The translations under genes and the position numbers were made by a program. The notes below the pieces were generated by a model. The model was not told the DNA's origin and did not search any database. It was given only the letters and a program-made list of their open reading frames with translations. Of a stretch of 37,665 nt of DNA, positions 11,048-19,384 are shown in pieces. Where the stretch lies: NCBI GenBank assembly GCA_945878645.1, contig CAMCTW010000004.1, positions 1 to 37,665 of the forward strand. The letters are read 5' to 3'. Every line of letters begins with the position of its first letter. The stretch's first letter is position 1. Source of the DNA: Bifidobacterium breve (GTDB lineage Bacteria > Actinomycetota > Acidimicrobiia > Acidimicrobiales > Acidimicrobilacustridaceae).

Positions 11048-11508
11048 CCTGGTTCGGCGTCGATTGGTCCGACGCGATGCACGTGACCCTCGGCCCGGTC
11101 GGCCCAATCAGGTCCGGCTACATCAGGAGCAAGATCGGCAAGCGGCGCCATTACGAAACGACGCGATTGCATTCGCGGATGGGGAACTTCGAGATCGGGT
11201 TCGGAAATCGTGACTCCGTCGATCCAGATGATGTCGACATCGAGCGTGCGCGGGCCCCACCGAACGGTACGCACTCGGTTTGCCGCCGATTCAAGACGAT
11301 GACAAACACCCAACAATTCGCGCGCACTCAACTCGGTATCGAGTTCAATCACGATGTTGAGAAACGGGTCTTGCTCTGGTCCGCCAACAGGATCGGTGCG
11401 ATAGACCGGTGACACCGCAACAACTGAATCAAGCGAATTCACCGCTTCACGCAAAAGCGACCACGAATCACCGATGTTTGAGCCGAGGCTCAAGAAGGCA
11501 CGTGACAT
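11044..11508 (-). CDS. folK: 2-amino-4-hydroxy-6-hydroxymethyldihydropteridine pyrophosphokinase
   Basis: FLSLGSNIGDSWSLLREAV; VYRTDPVGGPEQDPFLNIV; RWGPRTLDVDIIWIDG; VPHPRMQSRRFVMAPLADLAP. Confidence 0.96.
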   Translation of the reverse strand: MSRAFLSLGSNIGDSWSLLREAVNSLDSVVAVSPVYRTDPVGGPEQDPFLNIVIELDTELSARELLGVCHRLESAANRVRTVRWGPRTLDVDIIWIDGVTISEPDLEVPHPRMQSRRFVMAPLADLAPDVAGPDWADRAEGHVHRVGPIDAEPG

Positions 11509-11874
11509 TCAGCGTCCCCGAGTGATGGTGACGCCCGAAGTGGCCAGAGCCTGCGGCACTGGTGGGCGCAACTTCCGCACAGAAACCGTTACTGACAATG
11601 CTCGGGGATCGGCGAGCACTGCGTCGGCAATGTTCTGGGCGAGGTGTTCAAGTAACTGCGGGGTGCCGTTGAGAATCACGCGCTCAACTGATGCAGTGAT
11701 AGCTCCGTAATCAAGCGTGTCGGCGAGATTGTCTGACGCACCCGCCGCAGAAAGGTCGGCGACGACATCAAGGTCGACTTCGAGCGGCTGCGCCCGTTCA
11801 CGCTCTTCGGGAAGCGCGCCACAAATACCGGTCACCACAAGTTGGCGAAGTTCAATTCGATCAGTCGGGGCCAT
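11509..11874 (-). CDS. folB: Dihydroneopterin aldolase
   Basis: IELRQLVVTGICGALPEERERAQPLEVDLDV; DTLDYGAI; SVTVSVRKLRPPVP; between folK and folP. Confidence 0.93.
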   Translation of the reverse strand: MAPTDRIELRQLVVTGICGALPEERERAQPLEVDLDVVADLSAAGASDNLADTLDYGAITASVERVILNGTPQLLEHLAQNIADAVLADPRALSVTVSVRKLRPPVPQALATSGVTITRGR

Positions 11875-11890
11875 AAGGCAGCGCTCCGGT

Positions 11891-12409
11891 TCAGGCAGGC
11901 GGCGGGATCGTCAGTGAAATCGCAACCAACTCACGACCAATGGGGCCGAGTTGGCGCTGCGTCAACTGCTCGATCACGGTAACAACACGCGGCGGGCTCT
12001 CGACTAGGCCGTTCCAGAGCAAGTAGCCGGCGATCAGACCACACACGCGATCACTGAGTTCTTCAGCATGGATAAGGATCCGTTCGCCGCGCTCGAGCAA
12101 GGTTCGCAATTCCGCGAAGAACGCCGATTCGAAAAGACCGAGATCGTCTTCGGGGACGGGGCGATGGCGCCAGGTGACACCCAGCTCGTCGTAGTTGTGG
12201 AGATTGAGGGGAGCCGTGATCGTCGAGATGACACAGGTGAATCCCTGTTCGCGGACCCAGATGATTTCCTCTTGGCGGCGAACCTTTCGATGGTTCGCTC
12301 CATAGCCACCGGGTCGCTCACAGAGGGCGAGTCGCTCAGCGATCACCCAATGAAAGTTGCGGGGTCGGATCCCCTGCGCCCATTTCCCTTTACTGGCCAC
12401 GGCGTTCAT
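11891..12409 (-). CDS. PTP/DSP-fold protein with substituted catalytic Cys (putative pseudophosphatase) in folate operon
   Basis: 172 aa; DSP-like layout: NFHWVIAERLALCERPGG ... GFTCVISTI ... RPVPEDDLGLF ... ILIHAEELSDRVCGLIAGYLLWNGLV. The P-loop HCx5R reads H-A-EELSD-R. ATGA overlap with the folP stop. Confidence 0.6.
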   Translation of the reverse strand: MNAVASKGKWAQGIRPRNFHWVIAERLALCERPGGYGANHRKVRRQEEIIWVREQGFTCVISTITAPLNLHNYDELGVTWRHRPVPEDDLGLFESAFFAELRTLLERGERILIHAEELSDRVCGLIAGYLLWNGLVESPPRVVTVIEQLTQRQLGPIGRELVAISLTIPPPA

Positions 12410-13227
12410 GCTGCCACGACTTTGGCCGCTTGTTTGGCGCTTCTGACGTCATGAGCGCGAATCATGCTTGCTCCGGCCTGCATTGCCCAGACTTCCGTCG
12501 CGATCGATCCGGCAAGACGATCGTCGGCTGGAACCAGTTCGTTGGAACCGTCAGATGTCGCAAGGAGCCTTCCCAGCATGGCTTTTCTGCTTGTCCCTAC
12601 GACAACCGGCCAACCCATTTCAACGATGCGATCAAGGTGCGCGAGCAGGGCCAGATTGTGCGAATCGGTCTTCCCAAACCCAAACCCAGGATCGACCCAA
12701 ATTTCTTTTACTCCGGCCTCTGAAGCAGCCATTGCGCGCTCGCGAAGGAACGCACACACCTCGGCAACGACGTCGTCGTAGTGAGGATCGGCCTGCATCG
12801 TGCCCGGTTCGCCCTGCATATGCATGGCGATCCACCCCACACCAAGTTCCGCCGCAACGGGCCAAAGTGATGCCGACACATCGTTGATGAGCGTCGCTCC
12901 GGCGGCCACCGCAGCCTTTGCCACCTCGGCTTTGCGGGTATCGATACTGAGTCGACAACGACCGGCGAGACCTTCGATCACCGGAATGACTCGAGCGAGT
13001 TCCGTTTCGACATCGACTGGAGCAGCACCGGGACGAGTTGACTCTCCACCTATGTCAAGGACTGAGGCGCCTTCATCGACCAGCGTCAGGCCATGTGCAA
13101 TTGCGACTTCGGGGTCGAGAAACTTCCCACCATCACTAAATGAATCGGGGGTGACGTTGACAATCCCCATGACCAATGGGATTGATGTCGGAGTTCCGAC
13201 TCCGAGCCGAGGTTTGACGTCGGCCAC
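12406..13227 (-). CDS. folP: Dihydropteroate synthase
   Basis: LVMGIVNVTPDSFSDGGKF; GASVLDIGGESTRPGA; IWVDPGFGFGKTDSHNLALL. Confidence 0.97.
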   Translation of the reverse strand: MADVKPRLGVGTPTSIPLVMGIVNVTPDSFSDGGKFLDPEVAIAHGLTLVDEGASVLDIGGESTRPGAAPVDVETELARVIPVIEGLAGRCRLSIDTRKAEVAKAAVAAGATLINDVSASLWPVAAELGVGWIAMHMQGEPGTMQADPHYDDVVAEVCAFLRERAMAASEAGVKEIWVDPGFGFGKTDSHNLALLAHLDRIVEMGWPVVVGTSRKAMLGRLLATSDGSNELVPADDRLAGSIATEVWAMQAGASMIRAHDVRSAKQAAKVVAA

Positions 13228-13229
13228 GT

Positions 13230-13805
13230 TTAGTCGCGAGCGATGAATCGCATCGCTTCAAGTCGGGTCGCAGCGCTTTCACGGAACAATCCACGCACGG
13301 CTGAGGTCACGGTGCTTGAACCAGGCTTGCGAACTCCACGCATCGACATGCACAAATGCTCTGCTTCGATGACAACGAGCACGCCTCGCGGTTGCAACGT
13401 GGTTTCGAGCTCGTCGGCAATCTGCGCGGTCAGACGCTCTTGCACCTGCGGGCGTTTGGCGTAGGCGTCGACAAGGCGAGCGATTTTTGAAAGACCAGTC
13501 ACACGACCATCGGTACCGGGGATATAGGCAACATGGGCTTTACCCATGAACGGAACCAAGTGGTGTTCGCACATCGAAGTGAGTGCGATATCGCGAACCA
13601 TGACCATCTCGTCGTGATTCGCTTCGAACATGACCTGAAGGTGGCTGCTGGGATCATCACGAAGACCAGCAAAAACCTCGGCGTACATGCGCGCAACACG
13701 ATCGGGGGTGTCCTGAAGGCCATCGCGGTCAGGATCCTCGCCAATTGCGATGAGGATCTCTTTCACGGCGGCTGAGATACGGGGAAGATCAACGGGGTCC
13801 ATCAC
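13230..13805 (-). CDS. folE: GTP cyclohydrolase I
   Basis: [65 protein letters not shown]. Confidence 0.97.
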   Translation of the reverse strand: MMDPVDLPRISAAVKEILIAIGEDPDRDGLQDTPDRVARMYAEVFAGLRDDPSSHLQVMFEANHDEMVMVRDIALTSMCEHHLVPFMGKAHVAYIPGTDGRVTGLSKIARLVDAYAKRPQVQERLTAQIADELETTLQPRGVLVVIEAEHLCMSMRGVRKPGSSTVTSAVRGLFRESAATRLEAMRFIARD

Positions 13806-13883
13806 GGTCTCCTAGTGAGGGGACGAGAACAGAAACGTTCATTCGTGCGAGGATCGTACCGATTCCCACTGGATTTAACGACC

Positions 13884-14465
13884 TCAGTGACCACTTTCCG
13901 GGCCAACAAAGACCCGAAGATCGTCGAGATTGCGATAGCGCTCCGCCACATCGAGACCATAACCGACGACAAACTCATCGGGAAGTCGGAAACCTACGTA
14001 GCGAAGATCGGGTTCAACTTTCTGCATGCCTTCTTTGAGCAGAAGGGCACAGACCTCGAGGCTGGCGGGATGTCGCGCCGCCAAATTCTTTCGGAGGTAG
14101 TTCAGCGTGAGACCGCTATCGACGATGTCCTCGACAATGATGACATCGCGCCCAGTGAGATCAATATCGAGATCCTTCACGATCCGGACCACGCCACTGG
14201 TCTTCGTTGCTGTGCCGTAAGAAGACACCGCCATGAAGTCGAGCTCGACGGGTAACGCGATTGCGCGAGCGATGTCGGCCATAAACATGACCGCACCTTT
14301 GAGAACCGCAATCAGCAACGGCGCGCGGCCGGCGTAATCGGCCGTGATCTCTTCGCCTAATTCAACAATGCGCTGCTGAATGGCTTCGTGGCTGACGAGG
14401 ATCTGGCCCAGATGGGGATCGACATCGGGATGCGGGTGGTCATTTCCAGACGCGCTTTGGATCAC
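13884..14465 (-). CDS. hpt: Hypoxanthine phosphoribosyltransferase
   Basis: LLIAVLKGAVMFMADIARAI; VIIVEDIVDSGLTLNYL (PRPP motif); LRYVGFRLPDEFVVGYGLD. Confidence 0.95.
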   Translation of the reverse strand: MIQSASGNDHPHPDVDPHLGQILVSHEAIQQRIVELGEEITADYAGRAPLLIAVLKGAVMFMADIARAIALPVELDFMAVSSYGTATKTSGVVRIVKDLDIDLTGRDVIIVEDIVDSGLTLNYLRKNLAARHPASLEVCALLLKEGMQKVEPDLRYVGFRLPDEFVVGYGLDVAERYRNLDDLRVFVGPESGH

Positions 14466-14486
14466 GCGGCGAATGTAGTGCAGTCC

Positions 14487-15389
14487 TCAGACTTTCGGTG
14501 CCGCCACGATTCGCAACCGACCTGCGGTTCGTTCGACGCGACGATTTCCACCCACGTCGGTCGCGGTGGCCTCGCCCTTTACGACGGCCATGACGCGATC
14601 AATCGTTGCTGCGTCAGGCGGATGTCGCTCTTCTGCGCCTTCTCGGAGCCACTCTCGGAGAGCGACGCGAGCAATCGCCTCGGGTGCATCGCGAAGAGTC
14701 CGCGCATCAGTTGGGTCAAGCGCAGTCGCTTCGAAACGCAAATGATCAGCAACCGACGCGAACACATCGGCCTGGCGATCGAGAATCGGAACCGGGTCGC
14801 GGCCAGCAATCTCGGCGAGCAACGGAAGTACTTCGTGCCGAACACGATTGCGAACAAACGCAGGATCGCTATTACTGGGATCAAAGAACGGTTGGATCCG
14901 TTCAACTTCACAGACCCGTTCTGTTTCCGATCGACGCAGATCCAAAATCGGATGACGGAGGCCCGGGCGGATCGAAGCCAACCCGTCAGGCCCTGCACCG
15001 CGCAACAGATTCACGATCATTGTTTCGGCCCGATCGTCCGCAGTGTGACCAAGAGCAGCGTCGGGCCCCAGCACTTCGTGGCGAGCGGTTCGAGCCCGAG
15101 CTTCAAGATTGGCGCCCGCATCCACCATCACTGATTCAGCCCGGAACGACGCGCCAAGACCATCGGCAACCGATCGGACACGATCGGCCTCGTCACGCGA
15201 GCCAGCACGCAACCCGTGATCGACATGAACCGCCGTGACAACACAGCCTGCGGCGACAGCCAAAACCAACAGGGCCATCGAGTCAGCGCCGCCTGACACA
15301 CCACAGACCAATGGAGAGCCCGCGGGCGGGAACGTGCAACGAGCCAGCAATTCCTCGTGACGTTCAGCGAGAGAACTCACGACGAACAA
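14487..15389 (-). CDS. tilS: tRNA(Ile)-lysidine synthase
   Basis: PP-loop CGVSGGADSMALLVLA; HVDHGLRAGSRDEAD; GHTADDRAETMIVNLLRGAG. Confidence 0.93.
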   Translation of the reverse strand: MFVVSSLAERHEELLARCTFPPAGSPLVCGVSGGADSMALLVLAVAAGCVVTAVHVDHGLRAGSRDEADRVRSVADGLGASFRAESVMVDAGANLEARARTARHEVLGPDAALGHTADDRAETMIVNLLRGAGPDGLASIRPGLRHPILDLRRSETERVCEVERIQPFFDPSNSDPAFVRNRVRHEVLPLLAEIAGRDPVPILDRQADVFASVADHLRFEATALDPTDARTLRDAPEAIARVALREWLREGAEERHPPDAATIDRVMAVVKGEATATDVGGNRRVERTAGRLRIVAAPKV

Positions 15390-15395
15390 TCGAGT

Positions 15396-16469
15396 TCAGC
15401 CAGCAACCGGAAGTGGAGCAGCCATGCGGTCGATCCATAAACGCGGTTCGCGAATCTCGATGATGCTCGGAAGATTCTCTGGCCCTTCCCATGCACGAGA
15501 CAACAACGGTTGGCCCCCCGCGCGTTCAACTTCAGTGATGAACGCTTCTCCTTGGGCGTACTGCGCCAACTTGGCTTGCAGGCCAATCAACTGCTGAAAA
15601 ACTTTTGCCATACCGCGCGCTGATTCGCGTCGCTCGCGCAAAACCTTCGAAAAACGATCGGCGCTCGGAACCAGGTCGTGCCCGGCACGATCCATCGTGA
15701 TGTCACCGTGTCCTTCGAGAAGACTCATCATGCCGCTCACCTGATCGAGAACTGCCCGTTGTTCAGGACTAGCGATCAGATTGACCAATCCGCCATCGGC
15801 AAGTGGTTTCTGTCCGGCACGAATTGCAGCAGTGACCCGAGCGATGGTCTCGCTCACACGAGCTGGGTCGGGGTCGATGGTGTTCATTGTTTCGTGAACG
15901 AGTCCGAGGAAATGTTCTCGGAGCCACGGCACGCCCGTGAATTGCGCGCGATGTGTGACCTCGTGCAACGCAAGCCACATGCGGAACTCTTCGGGCGGAA
16001 ACGCAAACTGTTTTTCGAGCGCAAGAACGTTTGGACCCACGTAATAAACGATGTCCTGGTCTTGCGGATTCTCTTCTTCGATCACGAGTAAGTCGTACTG
16101 ACCCAACACCCGCGCCGACATCCAACCGAGGACCACTCCGAGTTCAGCACCAGCAATTCGAGCAGTCAGTGGCGCAACGCGACTAGACGAAACACGATCG
16201 CCGAACTTTTCGAGCATCGGCGCCAACAAACGTTGGAACGAGGCGAGGTTGGCGCGGATCCAGCCCGGTCGATCGGTGACTCGAGCGCGCGCAGTACCAG
16301 CGAGTGATCGAAGTCCCGTTTCTTGTGCAACCAACTCTTCAGCGATCGCCGTTAAACGATCGAAATCAGGTTGCAGCGATTGATAGTGATAACTGGCGGC
16401 GAAGGGATCCTTCTTCGATGTGCGGATCGCAACCCGTTCGGCTACTCCCCAATCGACCGCTGCGGCCAC
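15396..16469 (-). CDS. DUF2342 family zinc-dependent metalloprotease
   Basis: HExxH as LALHEVTHRAQFTGVPWLREHF; N-terminal AAAVDWGVAERVA; adjacent to tilS-hpt as in mycobacteria. Confidence 0.88.
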   Translation of the reverse strand: MAAAVDWGVAERVAIRTSKKDPFAASYHYQSLQPDFDRLTAIAEELVAQETGLRSLAGTARARVTDRPGWIRANLASFQRLLAPMLEKFGDRVSSSRVAPLTARIAGAELGVVLGWMSARVLGQYDLLVIEEENPQDQDIVYYVGPNVLALEKQFAFPPEEFRMWLALHEVTHRAQFTGVPWLREHFLGLVHETMNTIDPDPARVSETIARVTAAIRAGQKPLADGGLVNLIASPEQRAVLDQVSGMMSLLEGHGDITMDRAGHDLVPSADRFSKVLRERRESARGMAKVFQQLIGLQAKLAQYAQGEAFITEVERAGGQPLLSRAWEGPENLPSIIEIREPRLWIDRMAAPLPVAG

Positions 16470-16473
16470 AAGC

Positions 16474-16608
16474 TCAGCGCTTGGGATAGCGGGGAGCGAC
16501 GACCAGCTTCAAATAAAGGCCGATCATTACTGCCAAGACCCCGATTGCCGAGGCGACCAGAACCGGCGCAATCCAAAATGCCCATACCTGCGCGAACAGA
16601 AGATTCAT
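16474..16608 (-). CDS. Small membrane peptide (44 aa)
   Basis: Manual translation MNLLFAQVWAFWIAPVLVASAIGVLAVMIGLYLKLVVAPRYPKR*; single TM helix; tightly packed between rsrA-like and DUF2342 genes; below the ORF track cut-off. Confidence 0.6.
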   Translation of the reverse strand: MNLLFAQVWAFWIAPVLVASAIGVLAVMIGLYLKLVVAPRYPKR

Positions 16609-16618
16609 AGGTCTAATT

Positions 16619-16951
16619 CTATGCCTCTCGGCGAGGCTCTCCGCCACCACCGGACTCCGTCCCCCCAGATCCTTGGATCCGGAGATAGGTCAGTTTCTCT
16701 TCGATCCGGATACGAAGCGTGTTGGGAAACTCCACGGTATGGGTCTTGGTCGAGATCACCATCCGAAGTTCCGCCTCGAAATCAAACACCTCGAAGCAGG
16801 GACTGCAGGACTCAAGATGAGCCGCGATGCTCGCCCGCAAGGCGTCGGTGAGCTCCTGGTCAAGAAAGCTGTCGACCTCGGCCATCACCTTTTCGCAGTC
16901 GGGGGTGACGGCAAATGGAACGCCGGACGGGGAGTTGGGGTCGTGGGTCAT
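16619..16951 (-). CDS. Zinc-binding anti-sigma factor (RsrA-like)
   Basis: HxxxCxxC motif HLESCSPC plus upstream Cys (TPDCEKV); directly downstream of SigR-type sigma factor with ATGA overlap. Confidence 0.88.
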   Translation of the reverse strand: MTHDPNSPSGVPFAVTPDCEKVMAEVDSFLDQELTDALRASIAAHLESCSPCFEVFDFEAELRMVISTKTHTVEFPNTLRIRIEEKLTYLRIQGSGGTESGGGGEPRREA

Positions 16952-17538
16952 GGCGCTTCCAAGGAGGCTTCAGGAATGGCATCGGTCAGTCCCCGCTCAA
17001 GGGCATAGTCATGTAACCGCTTCTGGAGTGCTTTTCTTCCACGATGAAGCCGGCTCATGACGGTACCGATCGGGATATCAAGATCTTCGGCAATTTCCTT
17101 GTACGAAAGCCCCTCGACGTCGCTTAGCAATATCGCGAGACGATAGGACTCTGGCAGCGCATCGATTGCACTCTGCACCTCGGCATCGGAGAACAAGTCC
17201 ATAAGTTCATCCTCGGCACTGCGAGAGGCCCGAACGGCTTCAAGTCCACCCATCCGGCGGTACAGGTAGAAATCTTCGACATCGTCGAGTTCTATTTCTT
17301 CGGGACGGCGCTTCTTCGACCGATACGAGTTGATATAGGTATTGGTCAGGATGCGGAACATCCAGGCCCGCAAATTCGTACCTTGCTCAAAACCTGCGAA
17401 ACCTTTGTAGGCCTTGAGGTAGGTCTCTTGAACAAGATCTTCGGCATCGGACGCGTTATGCGTCATTCGTAGCGCGGTGGAATACAACTGCGGCATGTAC
17501 TCCATTGCCTGCTCGGCAAACGCTTGTTGATCGGCCAT
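16948..17538 (-). CDS. ECF RNA polymerase sigma factor, SigR/SigH type
   Basis: [90 protein letters not shown]. Start MADQQAF at 17538; the upstream ORF extension would be translated from the tRNA. Confidence 0.92.
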   Translation of the reverse strand: MADQQAFAEQAMEYMPQLYSTALRMTHNASDAEDLVQETYLKAYKGFAGFEQGTNLRAWMFRILTNTYINSYRSKKRRPEEIELDDVEDFYLYRRMGGLEAVRASRSAEDELMDLFSDAEVQSAIDALPESYRLAILLSDVEGLSYKEIAEDLDIPIGTVMSRLHRGRKALQKRLHDYALERGLTDAIPEASLEAP

Positions 17539-17541
17539 CAG

Positions 17542-17614
17542 AGCCCGAGAGGAGAATCGAACTCCTGACCTGCTCATTACGAGTGAGCTGCTCTGCCGTC
17601 TGAGCTACCCGGGC
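17542..17614 (-). tRNA. tRNA-Thr (anticodon CGT)
   Basis: Minus-strand cloverleaf: GCCCGGG TA GCTC AGACGGCA GAGC A GCTCA CTCGTAA TGAGC AGGTC AGGAG TTCGATT CTCCT CTCGGGC T. Acceptor, D, anticodon and T stems all pair. CCA is not encoded. Confidence 0.95.
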
Positions 17615-17637
17615 GGGAAGCGATGAGGTTAGCCGCC

Positions 17638-17668
17638 GGGTCGGAAACGACCCACTCGGCGAAGTGGG
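17638..17668 (-). promoter_or_regulatory. Two overlapping, mutually exclusive hairpins in the holB/tRNA-Thr spacer
   Basis: gggtcg(17638-17643)-gaaa-cgaccc(17648-17653) and cccact(17651-17656)-cggcga-agtggg(17663-17668). The arms share 17651-17653. Confidence 0.4.
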
Positions 17669-17684
17669 CTCGATGGAAGTGGAC

Positions 17685-18776
17685 TCAATGGTGGGGTCGG
17701 CCAAGTTTCGTAAAGAGCGCCACCAACTGCAGTCGCTCGTTGGGGTTCCTCACCAGATTGGTCGCTAGGGCCGCAATGTCATCGATTGCAGCAGCAATCT
17801 CAGCTGGCCGCGGTGAAGCCGCGAGATCATCGCGGTAGCGCCGCGAAAGTTCCGTAAGACCGGCACGAATTTCATCAGTTCGGTATCGACGGACTTCGCG
17901 TTTATGGCGATCTTCGAACTGCTTGCGGCCCGACCCGCGTTCGCCTCGAGCAGCCACGAGTTCGGCGAACTCGGCAACTTCCGCGGCATGGGAGTCGGCC
18001 AATGGAGCCATGGCGTCTTCGATCATCGCCAACAGGTCATCGACCGTTTCAATTGCGCGTGCGCCCGTGCCATCGAGGCGATCAGGAACAGCGCGCCACG
18101 CAGCACGCCGCAACGAAAGCCGGTCATCGGTTGCCAACAACCGCGCGCGTCGGAGATCTCCGACCGCAGCGGCTGCCGCTTCAGCGGCACGGTCAGGCGC
18201 GACGCCTTCGGCGATCAATCGCTCGGTAACCACGTCATCAGTGATCGTTGCAAGGTCGATGCGTACACATCGGCTCGCAATTGTGACGAGATCATTCGGA
18301 ACATCGTCGGCGAGAACCACGAACACCGTTCCGGCGGGCGGTTCTTCAATGGTCTTTAATAACTTTGGAGCAGCGGTTGTCACAAGATGGAACTCGTCAA
18401 GAATGAGAACCTTCGGACCGTTCTCGATAGACGAACGCGCCGCGGTCGCAATGATCGCGTCGGCCTGCTCGGCAGAAATCGATGCACCAACTCGTTCGAA
18501 CTCGGTGATGTCGGAATGATTTTGCATCAATGCCATCCGCGCTTGCCGCACAGCATCGTCGCCCGTGCGATCACGACTTACCAACGCAGCAGCAAAGGCT
18601 CGCGCGAGTTCACGCTTTCCACTTCCGCGCGGACCAACCAGCATGTACGCGTGCACTGGTGCATTGACTGCAGCACGAAGTTCGCCAATCGCATCGTCCT
18701 GGCCGACGACATTGGCCCAGAGTTCAATTCCAGCGAGTTCCGCCGACAGCGGCGGGTAGTCGGTACGTGATGTCAC
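17685..18776 (-). CDS. holB: DNA polymerase III subunit delta'
   Basis: VVGQDDAIGELRAAV; YMLVGPRGSGKRELARAFA; KVLILDEFHLVTTAAPKLLKTIEEPPAGTVFVVLADD. GTGA overlap with tmk. Confidence 0.9.
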   Translation of the reverse strand: MTSRTDYPPLSAELAGIELWANVVGQDDAIGELRAAVNAPVHAYMLVGPRGSGKRELARAFAAALVSRDRTGDDAVRQARMALMQNHSDITEFERVGASISAEQADAIIATAARSSIENGPKVLILDEFHLVTTAAPKLLKTIEEPPAGTVFVVLADDVPNDLVTIASRCVRIDLATITDDVVTERLIAEGVAPDRAAEAAAAAVGDLRRARLLATDDRLSLRRAAWRAVPDRLDGTGARAIETVDDLLAMIEDAMAPLADSHAAEVAEFAELVAARGERGSGRKQFEDRHKREVRRYRTDEIRAGLTELSRRYRDDLAASPRPAEIAAAIDDIAALATNLVRNPNERLQLVALFTKLGRPHH

Positions 18777-19384
18777 AGAGGCAGTTGTAGCCGCTCAGCG
18801 ACGACAGCGAACACCGCAGCGGAAACCTCTTCGATCGAAGGGGTGCCATCGATGACCACCCAACGATCTGGTTCGGCCGCCGCTTGGGATCGGAAACCTT
18901 CGATCACTGCCGCATGGAACGACGCCGGTTCTGACTCCATCCGATCGCGGGAGGAACCGAGACGAATATCGGCTTCGGCCTCGGGTACATCGAGAAGAAC
19001 GATGAGGTCGGGCCATACGCCACCCGTCGCCCACAGCGAGAGGTTGCGAATTTCGCTCACCGGGAGTCCACGACCATGGCCTTGGTAGGCGATCGATGAA
19101 CCCGCAAACCGATCAGAGACCACGTGACGTCCCGATAGCAAAGCCGGCTCTACAACTTCCGCTACGTGCTGCGCGCGATCGGCAGCCATGAGAAGTGCTT
19201 CAGCGCGATCAGAAAGGTTGACTGTTTGCGGATCGAGAAGAACGGCACGTAATCGTGCGCCGATCACTGTTCCACCTGGTTCGCGAGTGAGCACTGCATC
19301 GATCGCTGTTGCTAAACGTTGCGACTGCGTCGATTTTCCGCAGGCCTCGCCACCTTCAAACGCAATGAATATTCCGCGAGTCAT
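18773..19384 (-). CDS. tmk: Thymidylate kinase
   Basis: GIFIAFEGGEACGKSTQSQRLA; LTREPGG; VVSDRFAGSSIAYQGHGRGLP. Confidence 0.95.
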   Translation of the reverse strand: MTRGIFIAFEGGEACGKSTQSQRLATAIDAVLTREPGGTVIGARLRAVLLDPQTVNLSDRAEALLMAADRAQHVAEVVEPALLSGRHVVSDRFAGSSIAYQGHGRGLPVSEIRNLSLWATGGVWPDLIVLLDVPEAEADIRLGSSRDRMESEPASFHAAVIEGFRSQAAAEPDRWVVIDGTPSIEEVSAAVFAVVAERLQLPL

